Assembly (NCBI GenBank): GCA_964030475.1
Contig: CAXIPT010000001.1
Coordinates: forward strand, 5,631,652-5,695,651
Direction of reading: 5' to 3'
Source of the DNA: Tethya wilhelma
Taxonomy: Eukaryota; Porifera; Demospongiae; Tethyida; Tethyidae
Length of the DNA stretch: 64,000 nucleotides
The notes beneath the pieces are model-generated. The model saw only the letters and a program-made list of their open reading frames with translations. It did no database searches and was not told the DNA's origin. Position 1 is the first letter of the stretch; the number at the start of each line of letters is the position of its first letter. Shown here in pieces: positions 9,577 to 21,800 of this stretch. Both the position numbers and the translations under genes were made by a program.

Positions 9577-11845
9577 CTAGGTGTCTCTCCATTGTGAATC
9601 AGCCCAGTCTGGCATAGCTGTGCTGAATGACCACCCTTCTCCCTACAATAGAACACACTTACACTAAACCACTGTTCTCTGCTAAAAGCACCCACACACA
9701 ACCAGATACCATCACATACCTCATAGGACAGGGCATGAAGGTACATGACCAACTGAGACGGAGTGGGGTCTGCTCTCACCAGCTGACACTCTGTACAATC
9801 AGGATCCACCATGGCTGACTGACCGCCCTCCTCCACATTGCCATCAGGATGCCTCTGAGTTCTTATCTTCTCCAAAGAGACATCTCCTCCCAACTGATGA
9901 CAGTCTACAGCTTCAGCTCCATTAGCCAACGAGTCACTTGAAGTTTTTCTGCTTGATGTAACATTATCACAATCAACCGCTACTGGTGTTTGTTCCTCAA
10001 CATTGTCTTGCGGACTTTCTGATAAAGTGTCTGTAATAGCCATGTCCTCAATTCTGTCACCAGGTGTTGGTGATGGTGGGTCTGTGGTGGTATGAGCACT
10101 GCTGGTGGTCTCAGTTGGTGATGAATTAGCACCGATTGTCCCTCCAGGCAACTCTCCACTGTAATCACTCTTGACTATCTCACTGATCACATGATCTACT
10201 GTGCTGACATCATGATGGTCATGTGACTCATTCTTCCAAGCCGGGTGGTTGTACAGGGGGTCATTTACAATAGGATGGCCTGGAGAGAACACAATGAACA
10301 AACATACGACTAACAAAATTTGTATAATATCAGGTTAATAATTATCATGTTGCTCTCACCAAGCCACTGTAAATGAACTCTAATTTGATGCATTCGACCT
10401 GTTTTTGGAGTACCTATTATATTACAGCATACAGAGGGGAATGTAAACTCAATGCATTCACAGTAGTTGATATAATTGGAGTGGGGCTCACATTGGACAA
10501 CACTGGTTGCTCCATTGTAGGAGAGTCTGGTGAAACAAGTAGAGCAAGGTTTCCCACTGGGATCCACCCGACTCACTCCCAGCTTGTGAGACACCACCAG
10601 AATTGGTTCATTACACTCCACAGGCTCACTTCATGGACACAACAACATACATTGGAAGTAAGTACAACTTGTGCAACACAACTTGGACAATAGCCAGTGT
10701 ATGATTATGAAGTTACCTTGGAAACTCCCCTTGGACTCTGCAAACATAGACCTTCTTGACTCGTCTCTCTCTCATTTGTAGCTCCATCTCTTGAGCTTTT
10801 GAAACAGACTTAGCAAACATCAGCAAACCAGACGTTAGCCGATCCAAACGATGAATAGCTAGTGTACACCATAGTAATGGTGTGTGTGTGTGTGTTGTAT
10901 TGTTTGAAGAAGGAATGGAATGTCAATACTTTTTGCAATATTAATAAAGGATGAGATGGAACTTACTATGTACATTCTTCACATTGTGTTCCTTCCCTAG
11001 CAGAAACACGACACTGTTGTGTCTGTATCTACCACACGGATGTACCTACGACATTAACACACAGCACTGACATCGCAGTGAGGAATTATTATTAATATCC
11101 TTGGTGAACTAACTGGTATTGATGATGGTTTGTTCACCACTATGATGTCATCATCTTCATGGAGGACCGTGAGGGGGTCGGCAGCGACTGGGGGTTCGTG
11201 TCTGTGCACCCTGTGACAGACTAGGTCATTGTTCCCCAGCAGTGTCTCCATGGTAGCAGGGCGACCATTCACTGAGGGAGAATATCACATAGATACTAAC
11301 TGCTCAATATTCTTGTCTTACTGTAAACCTTATATAAAGTTATTGACATACCAGTAACTTTGCCAGCTCTGATTGCTTTTTCCTAATTTTACAGAGAACA
11401 TCGAAATTCTAGTCAAAAATACAGGCTATTATTTGTTTTATTCTTACATAATATTGAGGGGATTCAGCCTGAAACTCACGACAGAACACATCGTATACAG
11501 TCGATCCGAGCCAACGTCCTTTAGCATGGGTCGTGAAGGTGAAGTAGTACGGCTTAACATAACGTAGTCCTACGTTCATTTGAGCATGCTCAATACATGA
11601 GTACAGGGATTGACATATAACTCTGTGCTATACCATTTCTGACAAAGTAAGAGGTTTCACTGAAGATTTCCTCATCAAATCCTGGTCTCTTCTTTCTGCT
11701 GACCACCTTTGGCTGTACATTAAAACCAAACAAATTCATGCACAAAACACCATGAATTCTGGAACCTTACTTTCTTTTTCTTTGGACTCTCATCTTTGTC
11801 TCCTCTACTGACTGGAGGAGACCTTTTTCTGCTTGCAGTCTCCAT
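9577..11845 (-). CDS. RPUSD2: RluA-type pseudouridine synthase RPUSD2
   Basis: An RNA pseudouridine synthase of the RluA family. I assemble 11 exons (11771-11845, 11634-11712, 11448-11569, 11352-11382, 11114-11271, 10967-11045, 10717-10858, 10492-10628, 10360-10413, 9720-10279, 9577-9642) that sum to an in-frame 500-residue protein. Landmarks are KPYYFTFTTHAKGRW, an S4-like stretch EKAIRAGKVTVNGRP, DDDIIVVNKPSSIPVHP, the catalytic motif IHRLDRLTSG with its Asp, and KTGRMHQIRVHLQWLGHPIV. A long acidic Ser/Thr-rich insert fills the tenth exon. The C-terminus (LVMYLHALSYE, then WSFSTAMPDWADSQW) matches the family end. The shared downstream tail supports RPUSD2 over RPUSD1. Confidence 0.92.
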
Positions 11846-11992
11846 CCCTTCTCAACAAACAAGGTAAATTGGTAATGGTCGGCAATATAGTTTGCAATAG
11901 TTTATATCATCAAGCACAATTAATGAGGGTGATGGGAGCATGAAGATATAAGGATGGAAAAGAGCATCCAGAGTCTAACGTGATTAACTATT

Positions 11993-13069
11993 TCAAGATT
12001 GGGCTTCCAGTTTTCTTCTTGCATTCCTAATTGTGTTTTCTTTCCAAGTGAGGAACTCTTCACTTGTAGGATCACACTGTAAACGGCTATACAGTGTCTC
12101 TCTTTTGGGTTTCTTGAGACTGGGTCCTGTTTCTTCGCTATGTTTTAATGTAACAGTGGTGTCCTTATCTAGGTTGAATGATACAGACGACTGCTTAGAT
12201 TCCCGTTTTCTCTTTTTGCTCTTGAAACTATCTGCAACAGATCGAGTTTACAGTAAGCATGGCCACCAAACTTAGCTAGTTGCCTTACCAACATTTTCCG
12301 GTGCACATTTATTCATTTCCTCTATAACATTTTGAAACACTGCCTTTGAGCTGCCAGAAGCTTCTTGAAACTTACTCTTTTCACAGCGAATCTTCAGCAA
12401 CCTATACAGCAGAACAAATGCAACAGATCTACCAAATTCACAATATGCAGTAGAAAGGCCTTACTTGCATGCAGAGTAGAGGGAAGCAACAAGAAAGAGA
12501 ACCTTGGTGAGGTCAATTGCACTCTTCTGAGCAGCAGTGTAGTGTCCTTCAACGTAGCGTTTGTATCTATTGCAAAAAGAAGAGACAGCAACTTGCCAAG
12601 CTCGTGGTTTAGTAGATGGTGCAGACTAGAAAGTAGTGATAGTCAAACATACCTGTCCAATATTTCCTCTGCAAGTCCTTCGGCCTCTAGACATCCAAAA
12701 CGAACACTCAAGTCCTTATGTGTGAGATTGGATGAGACATTCAACACCTTTTCCACTATTTGATAGGCACTTTGATATTGTTTTGATTGCATTCCCGATA
12801 AACGTTGAGCTTGTTTCTAATGTATACAATAGTACAATGAATACCATCACTTTTAGGGAGAAATTTGTGATGATAGTAAAAAGTATTACCTTATCAAGGG
12901 GTTCACCAAGCTGCACACAGGCCAATTCAATGCAAACCATGGCCAGACAAGAGGGAGTAAGTGAATGTGAAGAACATTTCACTTCAGCAAGGCGACAGTA
13001 CTCAAAAGCACGTTTTCCAACTGCAGCAGGGACATGTATGCGCTTGAGAAGCTCCCTCACTTGCTCCAT
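11993..13069 (-). CDS. ORC6: origin recognition complex subunit 6
   Basis: A component of the origin recognition complex, with TFIIB-like helical folds that bind DNA at replication origins. Five exons (12890-13069, 12653-12816, 12465-12566, 12289-12401, 11993-12231) give 265 residues in frame. The N-terminus has AFEYCRLAEVKCSSHSLTPS and MVCIELACVQLGEPLDK, which match the first cyclin-like domain. Then come RLSGMQSKQYQSAYQIVEKV, KDLSVRFGC and FLVASLYSACKLLKIR. A basic linker (SKKRKRESKQ) follows. The C-terminal peptide EEFLTWKENTIRNARRKLEA matches the conserved YxxWK-type ORC3-binding tail. The start codon lies 64 bp from that of CIAPIN1 on the other strand. Confidence 0.93.
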
Positions 13070-13133
13070 CTTGTCTTCAAAATTGGTAAGTAAGGTAAAG
13101 GGTCGACATCATCATTTGCGTTTTAACCACGTC

Positions 13134-13810
13134 ATGTCAGACGACCCTTTCCATGTAATACATTTCGCACCGTGTACAGAAGTTCTCTCCAGTATGGATG
13201 TTCCAGATGATATCTTGAAAGATAAGAAGGTACTACTCATCTGGCATGGAGCTCACACACCAGAAGAGATTCAACCAATGGTTGAAAACCTGAGACATAG
13301 CGCTAGTGGAGGGAATGTTCTTCTAGAACATTCTGAAAGGATTCTGAATGGTACACTGTTATTATTAATTTTTCTAGGGGTAGATTGAGTAGTTCCATAG
13401 ATAATATAGACTACGTAACCTATATAATTTATCTATGGTAGTTCCTGTTGGGTTGGTAAAGAGTCCTATCTAGTAAATATACGATTCCCTTTTCTCCTTT
13501 TAGCTGGTCATCCTGAGTCGTCATTTGACACAGTTCTCTCTGGAATCCTGAACCCTCCTTCTCTTTGTCATGACAGTGACATCTTAGCAGAAATTGTGAG
13601 GATATTGAAACCATCGGGTACCTTCCTGCTGGTGGAACCAGTCACACTTCAGGGTATGTATGTGTTATCAGAATAGCCTCATAAGTCAGATCCTGGATAA
13701 TGCATAGTGTGATTATGTTGTAGGTGAATTATCAGGGGTAAAGTCTCTGTCAAAGTTACCTTCAACCCTAAGGTTATCAGGATTTGTTGATGTAACTGAG
13801 GTTTGTGACA

Positions 13811-13863
<53 letters not shown>

Positions 13864-15170
13864 TCAGTATATATTTGTATCTTGATCTTTCAGACTCTAA
13901 TATTGGAGTCTGGAAACCAACTAGATGAGACCTTTAGAGATGGGCTCTCAAAGAGTGGAATATCAGTTGACAAGGAGAATCTTACTAACATTGCAGTTGC
14001 AAAGGTAAAGTTAGATTACCAAGGGGCAAGTGGACTCATTGCTATTAATATAGTAATATTACTATGTGTAGGTGGAAGCCAAGAAACCAGCCTACGAATT
14101 GGGAGCTAGTTCACAGCTGCTCTCCTTTGCTAACAAATTAAAAGGTAATACAACCATGTATCTTAGCACACCAGAATTTTGAAAGATTTCCAAGTCAAAG
14201 TACATACATTTTATTATGTTTGGTACAATCACATTTTTGTTTTCAGCAAAGCCAAGTCAACAAACAGCTCAGATATGGTCCCTTTCTGCTGCAGATGCTT
14301 TGGACGATGATATTGTAAGTGGCAATCTGTCTGTGTCCATTTGTTGTTCAAACTGGCAATGCTAGCTAGCTAGACTAACATACTTTGTGTGTAAAAACTG
14401 AATGGTAGGATTTGATAGACTCTGATACGTTACTTGCTGAGGAAGATCTTCTAAAACCTGATCCAAGCTCCTTAAGAAGTGAGTGTACAATAGACCCTGG
14501 TATATACATGTAAAGAAGTGATGCATCTAACCCTTTCCACATAATCTGTTGCCCCATAATGTCATAGGTAGCTGTGGTCCATCTAGTGGAAAGCGGAAAG
14601 CCTGCAAGAATTGGTAAAAAAAAGTTAGAAGTCACTTTGTAGGAAGTTAATTGATTTTTATGTTTCACACAGTACATGTGGACTAGCAGAGGAACTAGAA
14701 GGTGGAGAGAAGACAACAGCGAAATCTGTGACTTCATCCTGTGGAAATGTAAGTCTCTGGTCCTATACATAGTTAGCTATGCTCATGGGTCCATAGTCGT
14801 AAGTAGTATATTCAAGAAAATTAATGTCAATGCACAGTGTTATCATTTCATTATAGGACACCCATTTAAATCTAAGTGTCGTTACTGATTTGTAGTGTTT
14901 TTTTGTTTTTTGTTTTTTTTTTTTTACTGGGTATTTATTTCCCATAATATTATTATTATGGGAAATATTACGTACTCTGACAAACATCATGTTATTTGAA
15001 ACCTATAGTAGTACACTAATAAAATTATTATTATTGCTGCTATTGTTCTCTACTAGTGTTACCTTGGAGATGCTTTTCGCTGTGCCAGTTGTCCATATTT
15101 GGGCATGCCTGCTTTCAAACCAGGAGAACAGATCAAGCTATCAGACAGACAACTGCAACCAGACCAATAA
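13134..15170 (+). CDS. CIAPIN1: anamorsin (cytosolic Fe-S cluster assembly), intact copy
   Basis: Anamorsin receives electrons from NDOR1 in cytosolic iron-sulphur protein assembly. Ten exons (13134-13350, 13504-13653, 13724-13800, 13894-14004, 14072-14144, 14247-14314, 14409-14478, 14568-14613, 14673-14748, 15057-15170) give 333 residues, or 313 if the in-frame ATG at 13194 is used. The N-terminal methyltransferase-like domain includes [20 protein letters not shown] and [20 protein letters not shown]. The linker has [19 protein letters not shown]. The two cluster motifs are KRKACKNCTCGL (CX2CXC with the preceding Cys) and [20 protein letters not shown] (twin CX2C). From the GT microsatellite at 13815 to beyond the stop the gene is duplicated downstream. 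Confidence 0.94.
13815..13862. repeat. (GT)n microsatellite in CIAPIN1 intron 3
   Basis: A GT run at the left edge of the tandem duplication. Its copy at 15915-15951 sits at the duplication join. Confidence 0.95.
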
Positions 15171-15282
15171 ACACTATTATTACTATAATATTACTCAACA
15201 GCCCACCATGAGACTAACATTAATAAATGTGTACAGTAATGATTATGGAATCATAATTTTTTTGTTTGTTTGTTTGAAATGG

Positions 15283-15912
15283 CTATGCCTTCCTAAGGAC
15301 TAGCAAAGCATCGTCCAATGAATAGCAGTCACAATTCATATCTCCTTCACACAAGTAGGGCACTCTGCTTACAGCAATGGGACTAAAACCCATCGGCTGA
15401 AGTACATTGGACCAAAGAGTGGAGACCCCTTCTTCCCAGCTCTCAGAAGAGATGGGCAGGTATTCTGTCGGTGGAATCTTGGAAGTTCCTTTCTCAACAA
15501 ATGGATCATACGGCATTACCAGAGCAAGAAGCAAGATGCCTCCATGGTTTAGTTTATTGTACATCGTACTGAGCATGCTCAGTGGAGAGTCACATCGATC
15601 CAAAACGTTCAAGCAACTGATGAAATCATAATTCTGCTCATGTTTGTGCCAATCGTACACCTCCAGAATTCTTTGCACAGTTGTGTGCATTGTGAGAAAA
15701 GAATAATTACTATCAAGAGTTTATTATGAATACAACAATAGTTTCTCTTACTGGTAGCCTTTCCTTCTGAGTATTCTCTGCATCACTGCAGACATCTCAG
15801 TGACATACATAGATCTGGCTTGAAGTACATTCCTTAGTACATCTGTCACATGACCGTCACCCGATCCAATATCCAATACAAGACTACATGATGATGTCAC
15901 CGATGATGGTAG
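15283..15912 (-). pseudogene. METTL9: METTL9 3' fragment (duplicated, lacks 5' exons)
   Basis: Holds the last exon (15283-15670) and most of the penultimate exon (15752-15912) of METTL9 on the minus strand. The coding content is nearly identical to the complete gene at 17375-18619; one visible change is Tyr for Asp in EVYDWHKHEQ. The exon is cut at 15912 by the tandem-duplication join, so the first two exons and part of the third are missing. It lacks a promoter and start and is presumably non-functional, or it represents a second allele assembled in tandem. Confidence 0.85.
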
Positions 15913-15913
<1 letters not shown>

Positions 15914-15954
<41 letters not shown>

Positions 15955-18008
15955 CTCAGTATATATTTGTATCTTGATCTTTCAGACTCTAATATTGGAG
16001 TCTGGAAACCAACTAGATGAGACCTTTAGAGATGGGCTCTCAAAGAGTGGAATATCAGTTGACAAGGAGAATCTTACTAACATTGCAGTTGCAAAGGTAA
16101 AGTTAGATTACCAAGGGGCAAGTGGACTCATTGCTATTAATATAGTAATATTACTATAATTTATGTAGGTGGAAGCCAAGAAACCAGCCTACGAATTGGG
16201 AGCTAGTTCACAGCTGCTCTCCTTTGCTAACAAATTAAAAGGTAATACAACCATGTATCTTAGCACACCAGAAGTTTGAAAGATTTCCAAGTCAAAGTAC
16301 ATACATTTTATTATGTTTGGTACAATCACATTTTTGTTTTCAGCAAAGCCAAGTCAACAAACAGCTCAGATATGGTCCCTTTCTGCTGCAGATGCTTTGG
16401 ACGATGATATTGTAAGTGGCAATCTGTCTGTGTCCATTTGTTGTTCAAACTGGCAATGCTAGCTAGCTAGACTAACATACTTTGTGTGTAAAAACTGAAT
16501 GGTAGGATTTGATAGACTCTGATACGTTACTTGCTGAGGAAGATCTTCTAAAACCTGATCCAAGCTCCTTAAGAAGTGAGTGTACAATAGACCCTGGTAC
16601 ATGTAAAGAAGTGATGCATCTAACCCTTTCCACATAATCTGTTGCCCCATAATGTCATAGGTAGCTGTGGTCCATCTAGTGGAAAGCGGAAAGCCTGCAA
16701 GAATTGGTAAAAAAAAGTTAGAAGTCACTTTGTAGGAAGTTAATTTATTTTTATGTTTCACACAGTACATGTGGACTAGCAGAGGAACTAGAAGGTGGAG
16801 AGAAGACAACAGCGAAATCTGTGACTTCATCCTGTGGAAATGTAAGTCTCTGGTCCTATACATAGTTAGCTATGCTCATGGGTCCATAGTTGTAAGTAGT
16901 ATATTCAAGAAAATTAATGTCAATGCACAGTGTTATCATTTCATTATAGGACACCCATTTAAATCTAAGTGTCGTTACTGATTTGTAGTGTTTTTTTGTT
17001 TTTTTTTTGTTTTTTTTACTGGGTATTTATTTCCCATAATATTATTATTATGGGAAATATTACGTACTCTGACAAACATCATGTTATTTGAAACCTATAG
17101 TAGTACACTAATAAAATTATTATTATTGCTGCTATTGTTCTCTACTAGTGTTACCTTGGAGATGCTTTTCGCTGTGCCAGTTGTCCATATTTGGGCATGC
17201 CTGCTTTCAAACCAGGAGAACAGATCAAGCTATCAGACAGACAACTGCAACCAGACCAATAAACACTATTATTACTATAATATTACTCAACAGCCCACCA
17301 TGAGACTAACATTAATAAATGTGTACAGTAATGATTATGGAATCATAATTTTTTTGTTTGTTTGTTTGAAATGGCTATGCCTTCCTAAGGACTAGCAAAG
17401 CATCGTCCAATGAATAGCAGTCACAATTCATATCTCCTTCACACAAGTAGGGCACTCTACTGACAGCAATGGGACTAAAACCCATCGGCTGAAGTACGTT
17501 GGACCAAAGAGTGGAGACCCCTTCTTCCCAGCTCTCAGAAGAGATGGGCAGGTATTCTGTCGGTGGAATCTTGGAAGTTCCTTTCTCAACAAATGGATCA
17601 TACGGCATTACCAGAGCAAGAAGCAAGATGCCTCCATGGTTTAGTTTATTGTACATCGTACTGAGCATGCTCAGTGGAGAGTCACATCGATCCAAAACGT
17701 TCAAGCAACTGATGAAATCATAATTCTGCTCATGTTTGTGCCAATCGTCCACCTCCAGAATTCTTTGCACAGTTGTGTGCATTGTGAGAAAAGAATAATT
17801 ACTATCAAGAGTTTATTATGAATACAACAATAGTTTCTCTTACTGGTAGCCTTTCCTTCTGAGTATTCTCTGCATCACTGCAGACATCTCAGTGACATAC
17901 ATAGATCTGGCTTGAAGTACATTCCTTAGTACATCTGTCACATGACCGTCACCCGATCCAATATCCAATACAAGACTACATGATGATGTCACCGATGATG
18001 GTAGTAGT
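15914..18008. repeat. tandem duplication, unit 2
   Basis: Second copy of the unit at 13815-15913. In this copy the METTL9 side continues into the complete gene, while the CIAPIN1 side is truncated at the GT repeat. Confidence 0.9.
15986..17262 (+). pseudogene. CIAPIN1: CIAPIN1 3' fragment (duplicated, lacks first three exons)
   Basis: Repeats CIAPIN1 exons 4 to 10, including both Fe-S cysteine motifs and the stop at 17260-17262, with the splice sites preserved. The first three exons, which encode the start and most of the methyltransferase-like domain, are absent because the copy begins inside the GT repeat at 15915. No start codon context or promoter is visible. Intact splice sites and near identity mean it is very young or an assembly artefact. 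It could in principle be spliced onto the upstream complete gene's transcript. Confidence 0.85.
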
Positions 18009-18619
18009 TGTGAGAGATGACGTCGAGAAAAGACAAACATTCTTCCTCTTTCCAGCAACCTAGAAAGTTTGATTTAAGATAAGTCAATCACAATGGATAT
18101 ATGCACTAAGGTGTGTGTCAATATAAAATGTTTACATATTCCAAATTTTGTAGAGTTTGCAGGCTTGCATAAACATGTAGATAGTTGGTTTGGTTTGCTT
18201 CTAAATACACCTACCCATTGATACTTGTCTGCGAAAGGAACAGTCTGAATATGATTTGCACAAACGAGTACAAGAACTGGAGGCAAATATTGTTGGAGTT
18301 TCGTCTACATTCACCAAGGAAGGCTCGTGTATCTTCATCTGCTTGAAGTTGGACAAAACAGGTGGATAATTCTGGAGGGAGTTTTTTCAATTCACAGCTG
18401 TAGGACTGGATGTGTGTGGCATGGTTGTGTCAGAGTACATGATCTATGGTTGTGTGTGTTTATAGTGCAAATATGCACGGTGTACAAACCATAGAACAAC
18501 ATCAGGGTTCAATACATAGCCACCCTTTTTAATAATAAGCGACTTACAAACTGTCTACTAGGAGGAGTTTCATATGAACGCAGAGCAGCTCGAAGAAGAA
18601 GGCGAGATCCCGGTCGCAT
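17375..18619 (-). CDS. METTL9: METTL9 (DREV) protein-histidine methyltransferase
   Basis: METTL9 methylates histidines in HxH motifs (N1 position) in animals. Four exons (18548-18619, 18215-18405, 17844-18059, 17375-17762) give 288 residues. The first exon has a basic, hydrophobic start (MRPGSRLLLRAALRS). Exon 2 matches the family: FLGECRRNSNNICLQFLYSF and the SINGLLERGRMFVFS junction. Exon 3 carries the SAM-binding motif LVLDIGSGDGHVTDVL. Exon 4 has DFISCLNVLDRCDSPL and ends near RVPYLCEGDMNCDCYSLDDA, the characteristic DREV C-terminus. The start codon lies 197 bp from that of TMEM64 on the opposite strand. A truncated copy of exons 3-4 sits upstream at 15283-15912. Confidence 0.93.
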
Positions 18620-18816
18620 GTTGCTGAATCAGCAGGGGGAAACCCTTGGTAATGGTCTCATGACACCATGCACCACGCCTCACGCCATGCTCGCGCGCCC
18701 GGCAAGGTCACCAATAATTTTGAGGTGTGGCATAGTAGAAAATCATGGACTATCTCTCATCTTGAGAGAAGAACTCGTTTAGGAGTATATAGTAGATCTA
18801 AAGTAAATTAGAAACA

Positions 18817-21800
18817 ATGGCAACAACAGGAGGCTACGTGCATCTGTATGAGGAGGGAAAGTCCTCGGTATCTCCAATGCGTGTGCCTCCACACATGCAA
18901 CATATATCAAGCTTCTCAAATTTTAGTGTCCTCGTTGATTCTGACAGTGAAGGAGACCGTCGCTCGAGATCTTCAGGCATGGAGGTGGACTTTGAAGTAC
19001 TAGATGAACTGGAGAGCACTTTGAGTGCTCAAGAGATGGCATGCACTCAAGGGTGTACTACCAACCTAGAGGAGTATGTTGATGATCTGGAACTGATTTC
19101 ACATGCTGCTGGAGAAGACATCAGAAAGAACCAACAAAGAGGACAACAGGAGTTGACAACCATACAGAAATGGAGAAAACTGTCATGGCCATTAGTATTA
19201 TTTATAGTCTTGGGTGTTGTGCTGCTCTATTTTACGAGAGGTCACTTGTTTCAGTTTCTGGACTGGCTTGAACATTTGCCATGGATCGAGAGTCTACTTG
19301 TGTTTGTGATCTTATTCACTCTTGTCTCATTTCCGTTTGGATTTGGCTATATCATTTTGAACATGACATGTGGATACCTTTATGGGTTCATACAAGGACA
19401 GATTATTGTGATGATTTCCGTGGCGATAGGTGTATCAATATCACTGCTCCTGTGCAGGAGTTGGTTTAAAGACTATGCAAGAAACATTATCACTTCAAAT
19501 GCACTGCAAGCTGTAATCAGAGTGGTGTTACAACACTACTGGACGATATTTCAGCATTGTATTTGCTGCAAGTTGTCAAACATTAGTATGTAAAAAGTTT
19601 ATCCAGCCTTCACTGAAATTATTAATTGAATTCCATGCTGCATTATGAGTAAAATTTACACTTTTATGCAATTAGCTATATATATTGTCTTTGTGTATTA
19701 AAATTATAAAACCTATGACTTATTATCAGAGACTTACTACTATATGTAACAAAAGAAGTCCAATTGCTACGTCATCAACACAGGTACAGTTTCATACTTC
19801 TCCCAGGCAGATAGTATCTACAAGTGTAGCTGAAGTTGGGCAATTCAGTGCACCTTTGCTGTCGAATGCAGGTACTAGTCATTCTACTGTAGCACTTTCT
19901 AAACTGATAACACAAAGACCAGGTCCACCAGCTTCCAGTGTGAACACAAACCCTTTTTACGTAAAATTCATACAGGGTAACATCCGGATGTGTCAAGGAT
20001 GTAGGTCCTCTCTTCGTCTCCAAGATAATTCTGTCCCACATCCTCCTTTTGATGTTGCAATAGCTAGAGCTGAGCGTCGAACCTTCTGTGATAAAAATGG
20101 TATTCTTGTCACTCCTCTTCAACATCAGACTTGCCACTATCACTTGCGTGTGGACTGTGTTAGATCAGTGGAACCTAATTTTATTCCTTTGTCCCTGAAA
20201 GATGTTTTACCTTTACTTACTGCAGTGCATCATGAATACCTTTGTTTAGTTTTTGGACTATCTCTTCAGTAACTAACATTGAATTTTTTTCACCTTAGCT
20301 AGTTGAAGTAGCTCATTATATTATATGTATGTGCCTATTGCGGATCACTTGAACTTTGGGTTGTGGTAACAATAATAATTACTGTTAAGCTAAGTTATTG
20401 ATACTTAACTCAGTGTCAAGTGCATGATAATACTAAAACTAAGTTACTTCGTCCAGAGTCAGCAATGATCGACCTGGCCAGTTATGGTGTGGGTAAAGTT
20501 GCATGAGGTTGGTTACATATAGTCAAAAACTCAATCCAGAGTCCAGTCCAAAGTCCAGAGTCCAGCTTTTACAATGTTCGGCAGGATTATCTTCGGATGT
20601 GACAGCATTGACCACTCGGACAGGGATAACCCGACCAATCTCGGCACCAGCCTTGAGTGTCTGAGTAAAACCCAGGTCACTAGTGAGCACCACCTATGCC
20701 TGATCGTCTCCCTGTACTGCAACAACTGTATCAGCAAACTGAACACCACATAACTCACGTAGTGCCTGATCAGACTCCAGGAGTAGAGGGTCTCCACTCT
20801 TCACTCCTTGCCACTCAACTTCCGCAACCACATGTAGATCGCCTCTTGGGGGTAGCTTAACATCTTTTACCAATCTTACTTTTACCTCAGAGGTATCTTT
20901 ATGGAGAGTCTTGGTATGTACATCTGCATGTTACGAGGTCGAATCTGGCTCACATCGTCAGAATCCGACAAGAGGTAGCTCATAGGGTCTTCAAGGATGT
21001 GTTGGGCACCACTGGTTGGAGTTATAGTCACCAGGTTTGCCTTAGTAGCTCTCTCTGCTGATCCAGAGGATGGCCCACTGCTCTCCTTCTTAGGTTCGGG
21101 AGACTGCAAGATGACCGGCAGTGCCACTGTTCCAGCACTTCCTTCCTTTGAACCCTGTCGTTGAGGAAGCTTTCACCGGCTCCTCAGGTACCTTAGTGGT
21201 GTTGGAAACTGTAGTCTGCCCAGTAGAGGGACGCTTTGATGGACGTTGGCTTTTGAGATACTGCTTCCACTTGTGTAGCTCAGCCAGCATTCTCTCCTCC
21301 TTCTTCGCGGCCACACACAGAGCCTGGTAGTTCAGGGATCCAGACACAGCAGGACTCTTGAGTAGGTCAAACTTAAGTCCCTCCTGGAGTTGGGTATAAA
21401 GTAGGGTACTCCAAGTATCTGGCTGCATCCCATCCTTTCCAATATCTCGTTGGAACGTCCTCTCCAACCTACGGATGAAATCGCTGACATTCTCGTCACT
21501 CTCTTGAGAAACATGTCGAAAATCTTGAGCAGCCATGGTCTTCTGTCATGAGTCAAGATGTGATCGTAAGGTATCAACTGCAGATGAAAAGCGTGTCTTC
21601 TCTTCTTCACTCATGAGACTCCACTCTTGGGAGGCACGGCCTTTCAGGTGTCCAGCCAATTGGATCATCAGCTCATCTGGTGTCCACCGATTCCACCTGG
21701 CCGCCCTTCTCTAGGGTAGGAAGGATTCAATGCTCGTGAGTCAGTGGCTACAGTGTAATGTGAATTGTGTGATGCTAAATTTTTATTAAACTGGAAGTTG

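Larger units (their letters stand above)
13815..15913. repeat. tandem duplication, unit 1
   Basis: This stretch of about 2.1 kb, from the GT repeat in a CIAPIN1 intron to within a METTL9 exon, recurs at 15914-18008 with roughly 1-2% visible differences: single substitutions, poly-T length and small indels. The join at 15913 fuses METTL9 exon sequence (GATGATGGTAGTTG) directly to the GT repeat. Confidence 0.9.
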
